A DNA stretch of 64,000 nt from assembly GCF_011067135.1 (NCBI RefSeq), contig NZ_JAAMOW010000002.1:124001-188000 (forward strand), in the 5' to 3' direction. The notes below the pieces were generated by a model. That model was not told the DNA's origin and ran no database searches. It saw only the letters and a list, made by a program, of their open reading frames with translations. The first letter of the stretch is position 1; the number at the start of each line of letters is the position of its first letter. The translations under genes were made by a program, and so were the position numbers. The stretch comes from Solimonas terrae. Lineage in GTDB: Bacteria > Pseudomonadota > Gammaproteobacteria > Nevskiales > Nevskiaceae. Below, piece by piece: positions 52,335 to 60,915 of the stretch.

Positions 52335-53210
52335 ATGGACCTCAAGCAACTACGCGTTTTCGTCATGGTGGCGCGCCACGGCAGCATCACGCGCGCCGCG
52401 GACGCCATTCATCTGACGCAATCGGCGCTCAGCCTGCAGCTCAAGGCGCTGCAGAAAGCGATCGGCGCGCCGCTGTTCCGGCGTACGCCGCGCGGCATGG
52501 AACTGCTGCCGAGCGGACGCGCCCTGCTGCCGCATGCGCAGGCCGTGCTGGCGGCGGTCGACGATTTCGACAGCGCCGTCGCCGGCCTGTCGCGGCAGGT
52601 CTCCGGCAGGCTGCGCCTCGGCACCATTCTCGATCCGGACTTCCTGCGCCTCGGCGCCTTGCTCGGCCTGCTGCTGGAGCGCCATCCGGGCCTTCATACC
52701 GATGTGTCGTACGGCATTTCAGGCGGCGTGCTGTCGCAGCTGTTCGACGGCCAGCTCGACCTCGGCTTCTATCTCGGCGTTCCCGGCGACAAGCGCCTGC
52801 ACGTCATGCAGCTGACCTCGTTCCGCTATCGCGTCGCCGCGCCGCGCGACTGGCAGGGCCGCGTTGCCGACGCCGACTGGCCGCAGCTCGTGCAACTGCC
52901 GTGGATCTGGACGCCGCCCGAGTCCGTCCATCATCGTTTGCTGGCGGCGCGGTTCGCTGCGCAGGCTGCGACACCGCGCATCGTCGCGCAGGTCGATGTC
53001 GAATCGTCGATGCTCGATCTGGTGCGCGCCGGGGTCGGGCTGTCGCTGCTGCGCGACACGGTGGCGCAGGCGCAACACGGGGCCGGGCACATCGCCCTTG
53101 CCCCGCCGACGCTGGATGCCGAGCTGACCCTGGTATGCCTGCAGCGTCGGGCTGCCGAGCCCGCCATCGCTGCCGCGTTCGCGCTGGCCGACGAACTCTG
53201 GCGGGCGTGA
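52335..53210 (+). CDS. LysR family transcriptional regulator
   Basis: 291-residue regulator. N-terminal winged helix-turn-helix (LKQLRVFVMVARHGSITRAADAIHLTQSALSLQLKALQKAIGAPLFRRT) at residues 2-50 is the LysR signature. A two-lobed substrate-binding domain follows. Divergent from mmsA with 121 bases between, which is the classical arrangement for a LysR activator of its neighbour. An inducer such as a semialdehyde or acyl-CoA is inferred. Confidence 0.92.
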   Translation: MDLKQLRVFVMVARHGSITRAADAIHLTQSALSLQLKALQKAIGAPLFRRTPRGMELLPSGRALLPHAQAVLAAVDDFDSAVAGLSRQVSGRLRLGTILDPDFLRLGALLGLLLERHPGLHTDVSYGISGGVLSQLFDGQLDLGFYLGVPGDKRLHVMQLTSFRYRVAAPRDWQGRVADADWPQLVQLPWIWTPPESVHHRLLAARFAAQAATPRIVAQVDVESSMLDLVRAGVGLSLLRDTVAQAQHGAGHIALAPPTLDAELTLVCLQRRAAEPAIAAAFALADELWRA

Positions 53211-53217
53211 ATCGACG

Positions 53218-53243
53218 CCGGTCGCGACATCGATGGCGACCGG
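53218..53243. repeat. Hairpin between convergent LysR and crotonase genes
   Basis: 8-bp stem CCGGTCGC/GCGACCGG with a 10-base loop just past the LysR stop, no clear T run. May act as a bidirectional transcription barrier. Confidence 0.5.
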
Positions 53244-53302
53244 TCGCAGCTTGCGCCGCCCCTGCAACCGTCGGGGCGCGACCGACCCTGGCGCCGCGGC
53301 GG

Positions 53303-54115
53303 CTAACCGCGTTTGCCGCCGCTGTTCTGCTTGTCGACCATCGCCTTGACGGCGGCCTGGTGGAAGCCCGAGCGCACGCTCAGCGATTCGTAGGCGACAC
53401 CGGCATCCATCACCGCGGTGGCGATGCGCTTCAGTTCGAGATTGGTCAGCACCTTGGTCCAGCGGATCGCGCTGGTCGCGCCGTTCAGCAGCTTGTCGCA
53501 GAACGCATCGACGGCCGCGTCGAGCTCGGCCAGCGGCAGGCAGTGATTGACGAGGCCGATTTCGGCGGCCTTCGGCGCGGTCAGCAGTTCGCCGGTCAGC
53601 AGGAATTCCTTGGCGCGGCCGAGGCCGATGCGCTGCGCCCAGATTGCCGCACCGCCATCGCCGGCGACCAGGCCGATCGCCACGTGCGGGTCGCCGATCT
53701 TCGCGGTGTCGGCCGCGAAGATCACGTCGCAGAACAGCGCAAGCGTCGCGCCGAGGCCGACCGCGTGGCCGTTGAGCCGGCAGATCAGCGGCTTGTCCAG
53801 ATCGAGGATGCCGGAGATCACGCGCTTCGCGCAGCGTGCCTCCTGATCGAACAGTTCCGGATTCGCGGCGCTGCGCGCGATGTGTGCGACATCGCCACCG
53901 GCCGAGAACGCGCGGCCGGCGCCGGTGACGACGACGACATCGGACTCGCGATCCGTGTGCGCAAACTGGAACACGTCCGCCAGCTCCTCGTGCATGTCGT
54001 AATTGCAGGCGTTGAGCAGTTCCGGGCGGTTCAGCGTGATCGTCAGGCGTCGTCCCCGGCGGCTGAGTTCCAGGGTGCGGTAGCTGGGCACGGACATCGG
54101 GTCGGAGCGGGTCAT
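53303..54115 (-). CDS. Enoyl-CoA hydratase/isomerase family (crotonase) protein
   Basis: 270-residue crotonase fold. Typical segments: AFSAGGDVAHI oxyanion-hole loop, LNGHAVGLGATLALFCDVIFAADTAKIGDPHVAIGLVAGDGG. At the positions of the two catalytic Glu of rat mitochondrial hydratase, alignment gives Thr124 and His144, while Asp153 is present in GDGG. A plain hydratase is therefore doubtful, and an isomerase, dehalogenase-like or hydrolase activity is more likely. Start ATG 54115; 54097 is an alternative. Its 3' end is convergent with the LysR gene. It is directly downstream of the EthD-like gene on the same strand. Confidence 0.9.
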   Translation of the reverse strand: MTRSDPMSVPSYRTLELSRRGRRLTITLNRPELLNACNYDMHEELADVFQFAHTDRESDVVVVTGAGRAFSAGGDVAHIARSAANPELFDQEARCAKRVISGILDLDKPLICRLNGHAVGLGATLALFCDVIFAADTAKIGDPHVAIGLVAGDGGAAIWAQRIGLGRAKEFLLTGELLTAPKAAEIGLVNHCLPLAELDAAVDAFCDKLLNGATSAIRWTKVLTNLELKRIATAVMDAGVAYESLSVRSGFHQAAVKAMVDKQNSGGKRG

Positions 54116-54181
54116 GGACGTTCTGTCTGGTGTTTGGCGCAGGCGGCGCCGGGGTCGAGAGGGCGGGGCGATGCTACTTGA

Positions 54182-54556
54182 TCAGGCCGGCGGCAGCGCC
54201 GATTCGTGTTCGACGACCGTGACGTAACGGCTCTTGCTGCGGTCGAAAAGACGCGCCTCGTCCTCGATCACTTCAGCCGGCAGCCGCCCGCGCGCCGCGT
54301 ACTTCACGACCTGCTCGAACACCGCGCGATCGTCGAACCACAGCTCGGTAACGACATCGAAGTCGAGCGCTTCGGCCTGGCTGTCGAGATCGCCGCCCAG
54401 CGGTTCGACATACCGGCGCAGGTAGCGCTTGACGCCGGTCGAGTATTTCTCGCCGAGCTTGCTGTGCACGCCTTCGTAGTATTCGCGAAATGCCGCCGTG
54501 GTCATGCCGGGTCGCCGTTTCAGGAAGATCAGGATCTTGAACAACGCTGTTGACAT
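54182..54556 (-). CDS. EthD family protein
   Basis: 124-residue dimeric alpha/beta-barrel protein, EthD-type. MSTALFKILIFLKRRPGMTTAAFREYYEGVHSKLGEKY opens the protein, with a basic KRYLRRYVEPL stretch and the EthD-like VVTELWFDDRAVFEQVVKYA. ATG 54556 has GGAGGATAAT upstream. EthD-like proteins assist degradation and dehydrogenation steps without a known universal reaction. The dyad at 54538-54553 overlaps its first codons. Upstream of, and cotranscribed with, the crotonase. Confidence 0.82.
   Translation of the reverse strand: MSTALFKILIFLKRRPGMTTAAFREYYEGVHSKLGEKYSTGVKRYLRRYVEPLGGDLDSQAEALDFDVVTELWFDDRAVFEQVVKYAARGRLPAEVIEDEARLFDRSKSRYVTVVEHESALPPA
54538..54553. promoter_or_regulatory. Dyad TGAACA-ACGC-TGTTGA overlapping an EthD start codon
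   Basis: Near-perfect copy of the recurring motif, lying within codons 2-7 of the EthD-like gene. The overlap could be chance, since it also encodes STALFK, but it lies in the divergent promoter zone with the acyl-CoA dehydrogenase pair. Confidence 0.5.
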
Positions 54557-54814
54557 ATTATCCTCCGGGGCTCGATAGTTTAAGGCTGTTCGCCGGCGAC
54601 GTGGCCGGGCGAACTGCGGCGTCTCGTGGCGCCTCATTTCCCCTATGCTCTGCCGATATCCGCGCGAGCTGCAGGCGCGTTCGACGAGACTTTATAAACG
54701 AGGAGTGGGGATGCACGCACGCGCGAGCGAAGCTGCCGGACCGACCGATATTGCCGTCGACGCAGCCGCGCGCCGTTCGCTGCATCCTGCTTCCGCAACC
54801 CCTGGATCGCCCTG

Positions 54815-55951
54815 ATGGATTTTGACTGGACAGCCGAGCAGCTGAGCTTCCGCGCGACGGTGCGGCGCTTTCTGGCCGAGAACCTGCCCCCGGACTGGGA
54901 AACGCGGGCCGACGGCCCGGCCTCCGAGATGCAGAGCGAATTCGCCGAAGTGTTCTGCGGCAAGCTGGCGCAGGCCGGTCTGCTGGTGCCGCACTGGCCG
55001 GCGCGCTGGGGCGGACGCGACGCCGACGCCTGGACCGCGTTCATCCTCGCCGAGGAAATGTGGATGGCCGGCGAGCCGCGCGGCGGCCAGTACATGAACG
55101 TCAACTGGATCGGGCCGACGCTGATGCTGTTCGGCAGCGAGGCGCAGCAGCAGCGCTACATCCCGCCGATGGCACAGGGCAAGACGATCTGGTGCCAGGG
55201 TTTCTCCGAACCGGAAGCCGGCTCCGATCTCGCGTCGCTGCGCACCCGTGCCGACCGCCACGACGAGGTCTACCGCATCAACGGCCAGAAGATCTGGACC
55301 TCGTATGCCGGCTATGCCGACACCTGCTTCCTGCTCGCGCGCACCTCGCCGGGCAAGGGCGGCATTTCGATCTTCCTGCTGCCGATGGACACCAAGGGCA
55401 TCACCGTCCGCCAGATCCCCAGCGTGATCGGCGAAGGCGACATTCACGAAGTGTTCTTCGACGATGTCGAAGTCCCCGCAAGCGCGATGCTCGGCGCCGA
55501 GGGTCAGGCCTGGGAGATCGTCCGTACCTCGCTGTCGCTGGAGCGCGTCGGCATTCCACGCTTCGCGATGGCGACCCGCATGCTGACGCGCGCGGTGACG
55601 ACGCTGAAGAAGGCCGGGCGCTTCGGTGCCGGCGCCGTCGAGCAGGCGGCGCGCGCCAAGGCGGCCTGCGAAGCGGCGCGCCTGTACAGCTACAACATCA
55701 TCGACCAGCGCGTGCGTGGCGTGACCGCCAGCCCCGAGGCCAGCGCGGCGCGCGTTGCGACCGTGATGGCCGAACGCGCGGTCGGCGAGTTCGTCGTCGA
55801 GCATCTGCCCGACGCCCTCGCCGGCGGCGACACGATGCTGCTGGCCCATCACCAACGCGCGATAGTCGCCGGCATCGCCTCCGGTGCCGCCGAGATCCAG
55901 CTCAATCTGGTCGCCACCGAACTGCTGAAGCTGCCCCGGGAGCCGCGCTGA
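54815..55951 (+). CDS. Acyl-CoA dehydrogenase, subunit 1
   Basis: 378-residue FAD-dependent acyl-CoA dehydrogenase introducing a 2,3-double bond. Seen: PHWPARWGGRDADAWTAF, CQGFSEPEAGSDLASLRTRA with the substrate-end ETF motif, IWTSYAGYADTCFLLARTSPG, and an RTSLSLERVG catalytic-loop region. ATG 54815 with family start MDFDWTAEQLSFR. Its stop overlaps the ATG of the next dehydrogenase gene, as in mycobacterial heteromeric dehydrogenases for steroid side chains. Likely side-chain or ring oxidation. Confidence 0.93.
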   Translation: MDFDWTAEQLSFRATVRRFLAENLPPDWETRADGPASEMQSEFAEVFCGKLAQAGLLVPHWPARWGGRDADAWTAFILAEEMWMAGEPRGGQYMNVNWIGPTLMLFGSEAQQQRYIPPMAQGKTIWCQGFSEPEAGSDLASLRTRADRHDEVYRINGQKIWTSYAGYADTCFLLARTSPGKGGISIFLLPMDTKGITVRQIPSVIGEGDIHEVFFDDVEVPASAMLGAEGQAWEIVRTSLSLERVGIPRFAMATRMLTRAVTTLKKAGRFGAGAVEQAARAKAACEAARLYSYNIIDQRVRGVTASPEASAARVATVMAERAVGEFVVEHLPDALAGGDTMLLAHHQRAIVAGIASGAAEIQLNLVATELLKLPREPR

Positions 55952-56862
55952 TGGATTTCGTGCTGACCGATGATCAATCCGCGGTCGTCGATGCGATCGA
56001 CCGGCTCGCGCAGTCGTTCAACGAAAAGCCGATCGACTTCCACGGCTTCGCGTTGCGCGGCGATGCACTCGAACAGGCCCTGATCGAAGGCGAGTATTTC
56101 GATATCGTGCAGATTCCTGAATACGGCCCGACCGCCGCCGCGCTGGCGGTGTCGCGCCTCGCGCAGGCGCCGTTCGCGGTCGAAGCCGCGCTGTCGATGC
56201 TGCTGCGCCACGCGCTGCCGGGCGACGACTGGCCGCGGCCGCTGGCGGTCGTCGAGAACGGCCGACCCGGGCGCTTCGTCGCACAGGCCAGAACCCTGAT
56301 CATCATCGACGGCGAGTGCATCGGCCTGGCGCGGCCGACGCCGGACATGCTCGAAGCCGTCGATTCGATCTTCGCCTATCCGATGGGCCGGCTCGTCGGC
56401 CAGCCGCAGATCACGCCGCTGGACGGCGCGACGGCCGATACGGTGCGGCAGTGGCTGCGCGTCGCGCTCGCCGCCGAAGCCAGCGGCCTGTTGCAAGCGG
56501 CGCTGGCGTCGACCGTCGAACACGTCTCCGTGCGCAAGCAGTTCGGCCGACCGATCGGCACCTTTCAGGCCCTGCGCCACCGGCTTGCGGAGTGCGCCGT
56601 GCTGAGCGGTGGCGTGCGCTGGCTGGCCCTGCAGGCGGCGGCGACCGGCCGCCCTGGCGACGCCGCCCTGGCGGCCTCGCATGCCCAGGAAAGCGCCACG
56701 CGTGTGGTCTATGACCTGCACCAGATGCTCGGCGCGATGGGCATGACACTGGAGCACCCGCTGCACCTGTGGACCTATCGGCTCAAGGCCCTGCTGTCGG
56801 AGCTGGGCGGCCGCGGTGGACAGGCGCAGGCCGTTGCCGAGCTCTGTTTCGAAGCGGGCTGA
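55951..56862 (+). CDS. Acyl-CoA dehydrogenase, subunit 2 (short)
   Basis: 303-residue protein, about 75-100 residues shorter than usual. It starts MDFVLTDDQSAVVDAIDRLAQSF and contains LHQMLGAMGMTLEHPLHLWTYRLKALLSELGG, the typical C-terminal region. The middle domain (beta barrel of ordinary ACADs) is reduced. The gene overlaps the preceding stop by 1 base, so the two probably form an alpha2-beta2 heteromer like FadE26/27-type enzymes. The pair acts on bulky CoA esters. Confidence 0.88.
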   Translation: MDFVLTDDQSAVVDAIDRLAQSFNEKPIDFHGFALRGDALEQALIEGEYFDIVQIPEYGPTAAALAVSRLAQAPFAVEAALSMLLRHALPGDDWPRPLAVVENGRPGRFVAQARTLIIIDGECIGLARPTPDMLEAVDSIFAYPMGRLVGQPQITPLDGATADTVRQWLRVALAAEASGLLQAALASTVEHVSVRKQFGRPIGTFQALRHRLAECAVLSGGVRWLALQAAATGRPGDAALAASHAQESATRVVYDLHQMLGAMGMTLEHPLHLWTYRLKALLSELGGRGGQAQAVAELCFEAG

Positions 56863-56902
56863 GGCAAGTCGTCGCGAGCACCGAAAGCAAAGGAGTCGAA
56901 CG

Positions 56903-57193
56903 ATGGCGGTTTACATGTTGTTCATGCGTGAAGCGCCGGTGCGCGATGCGGCGGAACTGGCGATCTACAACGAGATGAATCGCGCCGCGCCGCGCGACCC
57001 CAAGCTCAAGCCGCTGGCGGTCTACGGTGCCGTCGAGGCACTGGAAGGCGACGCGCCGGACGGCGTCATCCTGCTCGAATTCCCGACGCTGGAAGACGCC
57101 CGAGCCTGGTACGACTCGCCGGCCTATCAGGCCGCCTTGCCGCACCGCCAGAAGGGCGCCGACTACCGCGCGATGATCATTCAGGGTCTGTGA
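56903..57193 (+). CDS. DUF1330-type small protein
   Basis: 96-residue ferredoxin-fold protein beginning MAVYMLFMREAPVRDAAELAIY; the strand VILLEFPTLEDARAWYDSPAYQAA is typical of the DUF1330 family. ATG 56903 with AAAGGAGTC upstream. It follows the two dehydrogenases by 40 bases on the same strand. Function of DUF1330 proteins is unknown. Its 3' end overlaps the convergent SDR by 17 bases. Confidence 0.82.
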   Translation: MAVYMLFMREAPVRDAAELAIYNEMNRAAPRDPKLKPLAVYGAVEALEGDAPDGVILLEFPTLEDARAWYDSPAYQAALPHRQKGADYRAMIIQGL

Positions 57194-58082
57194 AGGCGAT
57201 CCCGGCGCGCGCCGCCAGCGTTTCGCTCTCGCGCCACAGGCGCGCCGCGGCGGCCGCATCCAGCGCCGGTGCCGCCGCGGCCAGCGGCTGGCATTCGCGG
57301 TAGTAGCCGCCGCTGCCGTGGCCGGGTTCCTCGGCCGTCGCCAGGTACACGAGGGTCTTTGCGGCATCGTCGGAGCTGACCGCTCTGTCGTCCTGCGTCG
57401 CCATGTAGCGCTGCATGCTGTCATCGGCGTGGTTGACGAAATTGCTGTCGAGCACCACACCCGGCTCCATCGCGTGCGCGACGATGCCATCGCCGGCGAG
57501 ACGCTTCGCCAGTTCGATCGTGAACAGCACGTTGGCGAGCTTGGCACTGGTATAGGCGCCGCCGGTCGTGAAGTTGCGCGTGTGCTGCAGGTCGTCCCAG
57601 TCCATGCCCGGACAGTAACGATGGCCCTCCGACGACGTCGCCAGGATGCGCACCGCGCCGGGTGCCGAGACGGCCGCCGTTTTGCGCAGCAGCGGCAACA
57701 GGCAGCGCGTCAGCACGAACGGCCCGAGATGATTGCCGGCAAATGTCGCTTCGTTGCCTTCGGCGGTCATCACCAGTTGCTTGCCGACGCCGCCGGCATT
57801 GTTGACGAGCACGTCGATGCGATCGCTGCGCGCGGCGATGTCCCGCGCGGCGCGCGCCGCCTCGCTCAGCAGCGACAGGTCGGCACGGATCATCTCGACC
57901 TGCGCGTCCGCCGTCAGTGCACGCAGCTCCGCCGCCGCGGCCGCGCAACGCGCCGCGTCGCGACCGACGCCGATCACCCGCCAGCCACGCATCACCAGGG
58001 CCTTGGCCACCGACTTGCCGATGCCGGAGCTGGCGCCGGTGACGACGGCGACGGCGACGCGGGTCTGCGGGGCAGTATTCAT
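57177..58082 (-). CDS. SDR family oxidoreductase (retinol-dehydrogenase-like)
   Basis: 301-residue SDR of the long-chain type with a C-terminal extension typical of RDH-like enzymes. TGASSGIGK at about residues 15-23, an Arg (GVGRDAARC, NADP-type), NNAG, ILATSSEG and YTSAKLAN with catalytic Tyr/Lys. The C-terminal part (GGYYRECQPLAAAAPAL...) is a further subdomain. Start 58082. Convergent overlap of 17 bases with the DUF1330 gene. A dyad is in the divergent promoter. Confidence 0.9.
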   Translation of the reverse strand: MNTAPQTRVAVAVVTGASSGIGKSVAKALVMRGWRVIGVGRDAARCAAAAAELRALTADAQVEMIRADLSLLSEAARAARDIAARSDRIDVLVNNAGGVGKQLVMTAEGNEATFAGNHLGPFVLTRCLLPLLRKTAAVSAPGAVRILATSSEGHRYCPGMDWDDLQHTRNFTTGGAYTSAKLANVLFTIELAKRLAGDGIVAHAMEPGVVLDSNFVNHADDSMQRYMATQDDRAVSSDDAAKTLVYLATAEEPGHGSGGYYRECQPLAAAAPALDAAAAARLWRESETLAARAGIAFTDPE

Positions 58083-58156
58083 GCGGGCTCCTCGTGGTTC
58101 TTTGCGGCGTCGGCGTGCCGCATGATGGCGGCGGCCGCAACACCGATTTTCTAAAG

Positions 58157-58172
58157 TGTACAGTGCTGTTGA
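58157..58172. promoter_or_regulatory. Dyad TGTACA-GTGC-TGTTGA, candidate operator
   Basis: Good copy of the recurring motif located between divergent SDR (58082) and quinone-oxidoreductase-like (58269) genes. Confidence 0.6.
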
Positions 58173-58268
58173 TTGGCGCGCGGTACGGCATGGCTGTCGC
58201 GATCGGGACGTGTGCGGACACGCGACGTCCCGTATTCGTCAATGCGAAGTTCAAACAGGGGAGCGCGG

Positions 58269-59282
58269 ATGACGATGATGAAAGCCTGGAGCTGGCAGCA
58301 CTACGGCACGTTCGACGGTCTGCAGCCGGTGCAGCGGCCTGTGCCGGTGCCCGGTCCCGGCGAAGTGCTGATGCGGATTCGTGCGAATTCGTTGAACCAG
58401 CGCGACCTGATGGCGGCGCGCGGCGCGCTGCCGCGCAAGGGGCGGCCGGACATTGTGCCGCTGTGCGATGGCGCCGGCGAGATTGTCGCAATCGGTGAAG
58501 GGGTCAGCCAGGCCGCAGTCGGCGATCGCGTCATCGCAACCTACTTTCCGCAGTGGATCGACGGTCCGCTGCAGCCGGCCCACACCGGCCAGACCCTCGG
58601 CAGTGATGTCGACGGCCTGTTGCGCGAATACGCGGTGCTGCCGAAGACCGGTCTGCTGCGCATCCCCGCGCATCTGGATTTCGCCGAAGCCGCGACCTTG
58701 CCCTGCGCCGCGGTCACGGCGTGGTCGGCGCTGTTCGTGAAGGGCGCGCTGCAGGCCGGCGAAACGATGCTGACGCTCGGCAGCGGTGGCGTGTCGCTGT
58801 TCGCGATCCAGCTCGCCAAGGCGTCCGGCGCGCGTGTCATCGTCACCACCTCCAACCCGGAACGCGGCGAACGACTGCGCGCACTCGGCGCAGACGTGGT
58901 CATCGACTACCGCAACGACGACTGGCCGCAGCAGGTCCGTGCGCTCGGCGGCGCCGACGTCATCGTCGAGAACGGCGGTGGCGGTACCTACGTCAAGTCG
59001 CTGGGCGCCGCCGCCTGGCACGCCCGCGTCGCGATCGTTGGCCTGATCACCGGCTTCCACGATCCCGGCGGCAGTCTGATGCCGATCCTCATGAACGACC
59101 TGACAATCCGTGCCGTACAGGTCGGCAGCCGCGCCGACACCGCAGCGCTGCTGGCATTCATGGAATCACATGGCCTGCGGCCCGTCATCGACAGTCGCCA
59201 CAGCTTCGACAAGCCGCGCACCGCTTACGAGCGGCTGGCGAGCGGCGAGGCGTTCGGCAAGGTGGTGATCGAATACGGCTAG
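58269..59282 (+). CDS. Zinc-independent MDR/quinone-oxidoreductase-like dehydrogenase
   Basis: 337-residue medium-chain dehydrogenase/reductase. GroES-like N-terminal domain (MRIRANSLNQRDLMAARG ... PLCDGAGEIVAIGEGV) and Rossmann domain with TLGSGGVSLFAIQLAKASGARVIVTT (GxGxxG-like). The structural-zinc cysteines of ordinary alcohol dehydrogenases are missing. ATG 58269 with GGGGAGCG upstream. It probably reduces an enoyl/keto intermediate with NADPH. The last gene of the catabolic region before the defence genes begin. Confidence 0.9.
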   Translation: MTMMKAWSWQHYGTFDGLQPVQRPVPVPGPGEVLMRIRANSLNQRDLMAARGALPRKGRPDIVPLCDGAGEIVAIGEGVSQAAVGDRVIATYFPQWIDGPLQPAHTGQTLGSDVDGLLREYAVLPKTGLLRIPAHLDFAEAATLPCAAVTAWSALFVKGALQAGETMLTLGSGGVSLFAIQLAKASGARVIVTTSNPERGERLRALGADVVIDYRNDDWPQQVRALGGADVIVENGGGGTYVKSLGAAAWHARVAIVGLITGFHDPGGSLMPILMNDLTIRAVQVGSRADTAALLAFMESHGLRPVIDSRHSFDKPRTAYERLASGEAFGKVVIEYG

Positions 59283-59457
59283 CGACTAGTGATCGCAAAC
59301 TGCAACTGCTCTGCCGCTTCCGCTCGAATTTCCGCGATGTGCCAATTTCCGACACTCGCGAACGGCCGCTTCCGGTTCTGATTCTTCGGCGCCACTCGGC
59401 TACGGGAGAACGTCGATGCAGACGTCCCCCGTTGCTTGTCATCGGCCCCGATCGTTT

Positions 59458-60909
59458 CTACATGAATAGCCGATACGCATAGGCATTTCCCGGAAGACTC
59501 GGCACGTTTGCAATCGTACGGGCCAGTCGCTGCGAATATCGGATGGTGACAGGCACCGGGTCGTAGAGTGCGTCGTTGTTCCAATCCATTTTTGTCAACG
59601 CCAAGGCCTCAAGCGCTGTTATTTCGAGTTGACCGCCGCCAGCATGTCGCACGAGATTGATCGGACGCGGGATGCTCTTCTTGCCTTGGTAGTAGTCCCC
59701 CTTCAGCGCTGCTTGCGGTGCGTTTCCCGCAACCCAGACCAAAATCGATCGCCCAGAGCGATGCAGAACAGTGCCCCGAGGGACTGGGTAGCCATCGGGC
59801 TCACTCCGGTCTCTGGGCGTTTTCCCTTGCTTCAACCACACGCCACGCCAGCCCGGACCGCTCGATACCTCTACGCATTCAACCTCCAGAACGGAGGAGA
59901 GAGCGTCCAAGGCGCCTTCTAGCTCCTCAGGCTTGAAGGACGTGGTCTTATGAACGACCAAGCGTCTTGGCAAAAGCCCGCCGTTGCGACTCTGGTACAA
60001 ACTGAGACTTCGGGCGAGCACTGCACGCATGTCGGCGCGACTCAAAAACGGGTTGCGCCGTGCTTCCTCGGCATCCGCCACCGGATCGCGGGCTTCGAAA
60101 GCGACAAACTGCATTCCACCGCCATCGGCGTCGAAGACCTGCGAACAGCAGGTAACGTAGTGAGCCTCCTTCGGATCACCTCGTAGTGCGTAAGCGAGGC
60201 CAATGTAGGCGGTACCTTCAGGGACCCCGGGGAGCGGGGCCAGCTTCCAAGGAATACCACCGGCCTTCACGTAAAGGGCGATCGACAGACGCCACGCCAA
60301 CGAGGCTTTCAATGTGAACGCAATGGCGCGATCGTTGATTACCTGAGTGGGAATGCCCCGAACTGCTCCGAGCGCCTTCAAGGCGTCGTGCGCGTCAAAG
60401 CCGGGCGCGCGGAACGCGTGCTGCCAAACGTCCGGGAGATGCACCAGAGCAACGTCAAACTGATCGCGAACCAACTCCAATCGCTCCAGTGCATCACGAA
60501 GAGCTTGCATCAATCGAGCGTGTGGAAGGCCCTCTTGCCCTAACGCATTCAGATCATCAGGCAGCTTGATATGGGCAGCACCAGTCGGTGCTGCTATCAA
60601 TGGAACTTTAAAAAGCGCCTCAAATCCTTTGAACGGTGGCACGTACTCCGTACGATCACCGGGAACTTGGCTTGAGCGCACAGTGGTGATTAACGCCTTT
60701 AAGCCCGGCCAACCCGCGGCCGGTGCAATGGTGGCAACTCGCAACGCGGGGGTGTAGCTGCCAAACGTTGCAGCACTGTAAGGTCCGAAGCGATCCAAGC
60801 CGCGCAACGGATTCGTGTCCAGCGACTTGTCGTCAGGACTAAACGTCAGATCAGGTTCGTCCAGCAACGAGAAGGGCGACAGCTTTGACTCATTGAATGC
60901 GCTGTTCAT
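59458..60909 (-). CDS. Short prokaryotic Argonaute (MID-PIWI), catalytically inactive
   Basis: 483 residues with only MID and PIWI parts (no N or PAZ domain), as in short pAgos. MID segment ALKALGAVRGIPTQVINDRA at about 178-195 binds the guide 5' end. PIWI (~205-483) has YIGLAYALRGDP at 235-246, where the first catalytic Asp is replaced (IGLAY, Ala239), and LPRRLVVHKTTSFKPEE at 313-329, where the second is missing. The C-terminus YSQRLARTIANVPSLPGNAYAYRLFM is typical. It should bind a guide and activate the upstream SIR2-APAZ partner. The gene is 6 bases past the SIR2 stop, consistent with a two-gene unit. Confidence 0.93.
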   Translation of the reverse strand: MNSAFNESKLSPFSLLDEPDLTFSPDDKSLDTNPLRGLDRFGPYSAATFGSYTPALRVATIAPAAGWPGLKALITTVRSSQVPGDRTEYVPPFKGFEALFKVPLIAAPTGAAHIKLPDDLNALGQEGLPHARLMQALRDALERLELVRDQFDVALVHLPDVWQHAFRAPGFDAHDALKALGAVRGIPTQVINDRAIAFTLKASLAWRLSIALYVKAGGIPWKLAPLPGVPEGTAYIGLAYALRGDPKEAHYVTCCSQVFDADGGGMQFVAFEARDPVADAEEARRNPFLSRADMRAVLARSLSLYQSRNGGLLPRRLVVHKTTSFKPEELEGALDALSSVLEVECVEVSSGPGWRGVWLKQGKTPRDRSEPDGYPVPRGTVLHRSGRSILVWVAGNAPQAALKGDYYQGKKSIPRPINLVRHAGGGQLEITALEALALTKMDWNNDALYDPVPVTIRYSQRLARTIANVPSLPGNAYAYRLFM

Positions 60910-60915
60910 CTGCTA

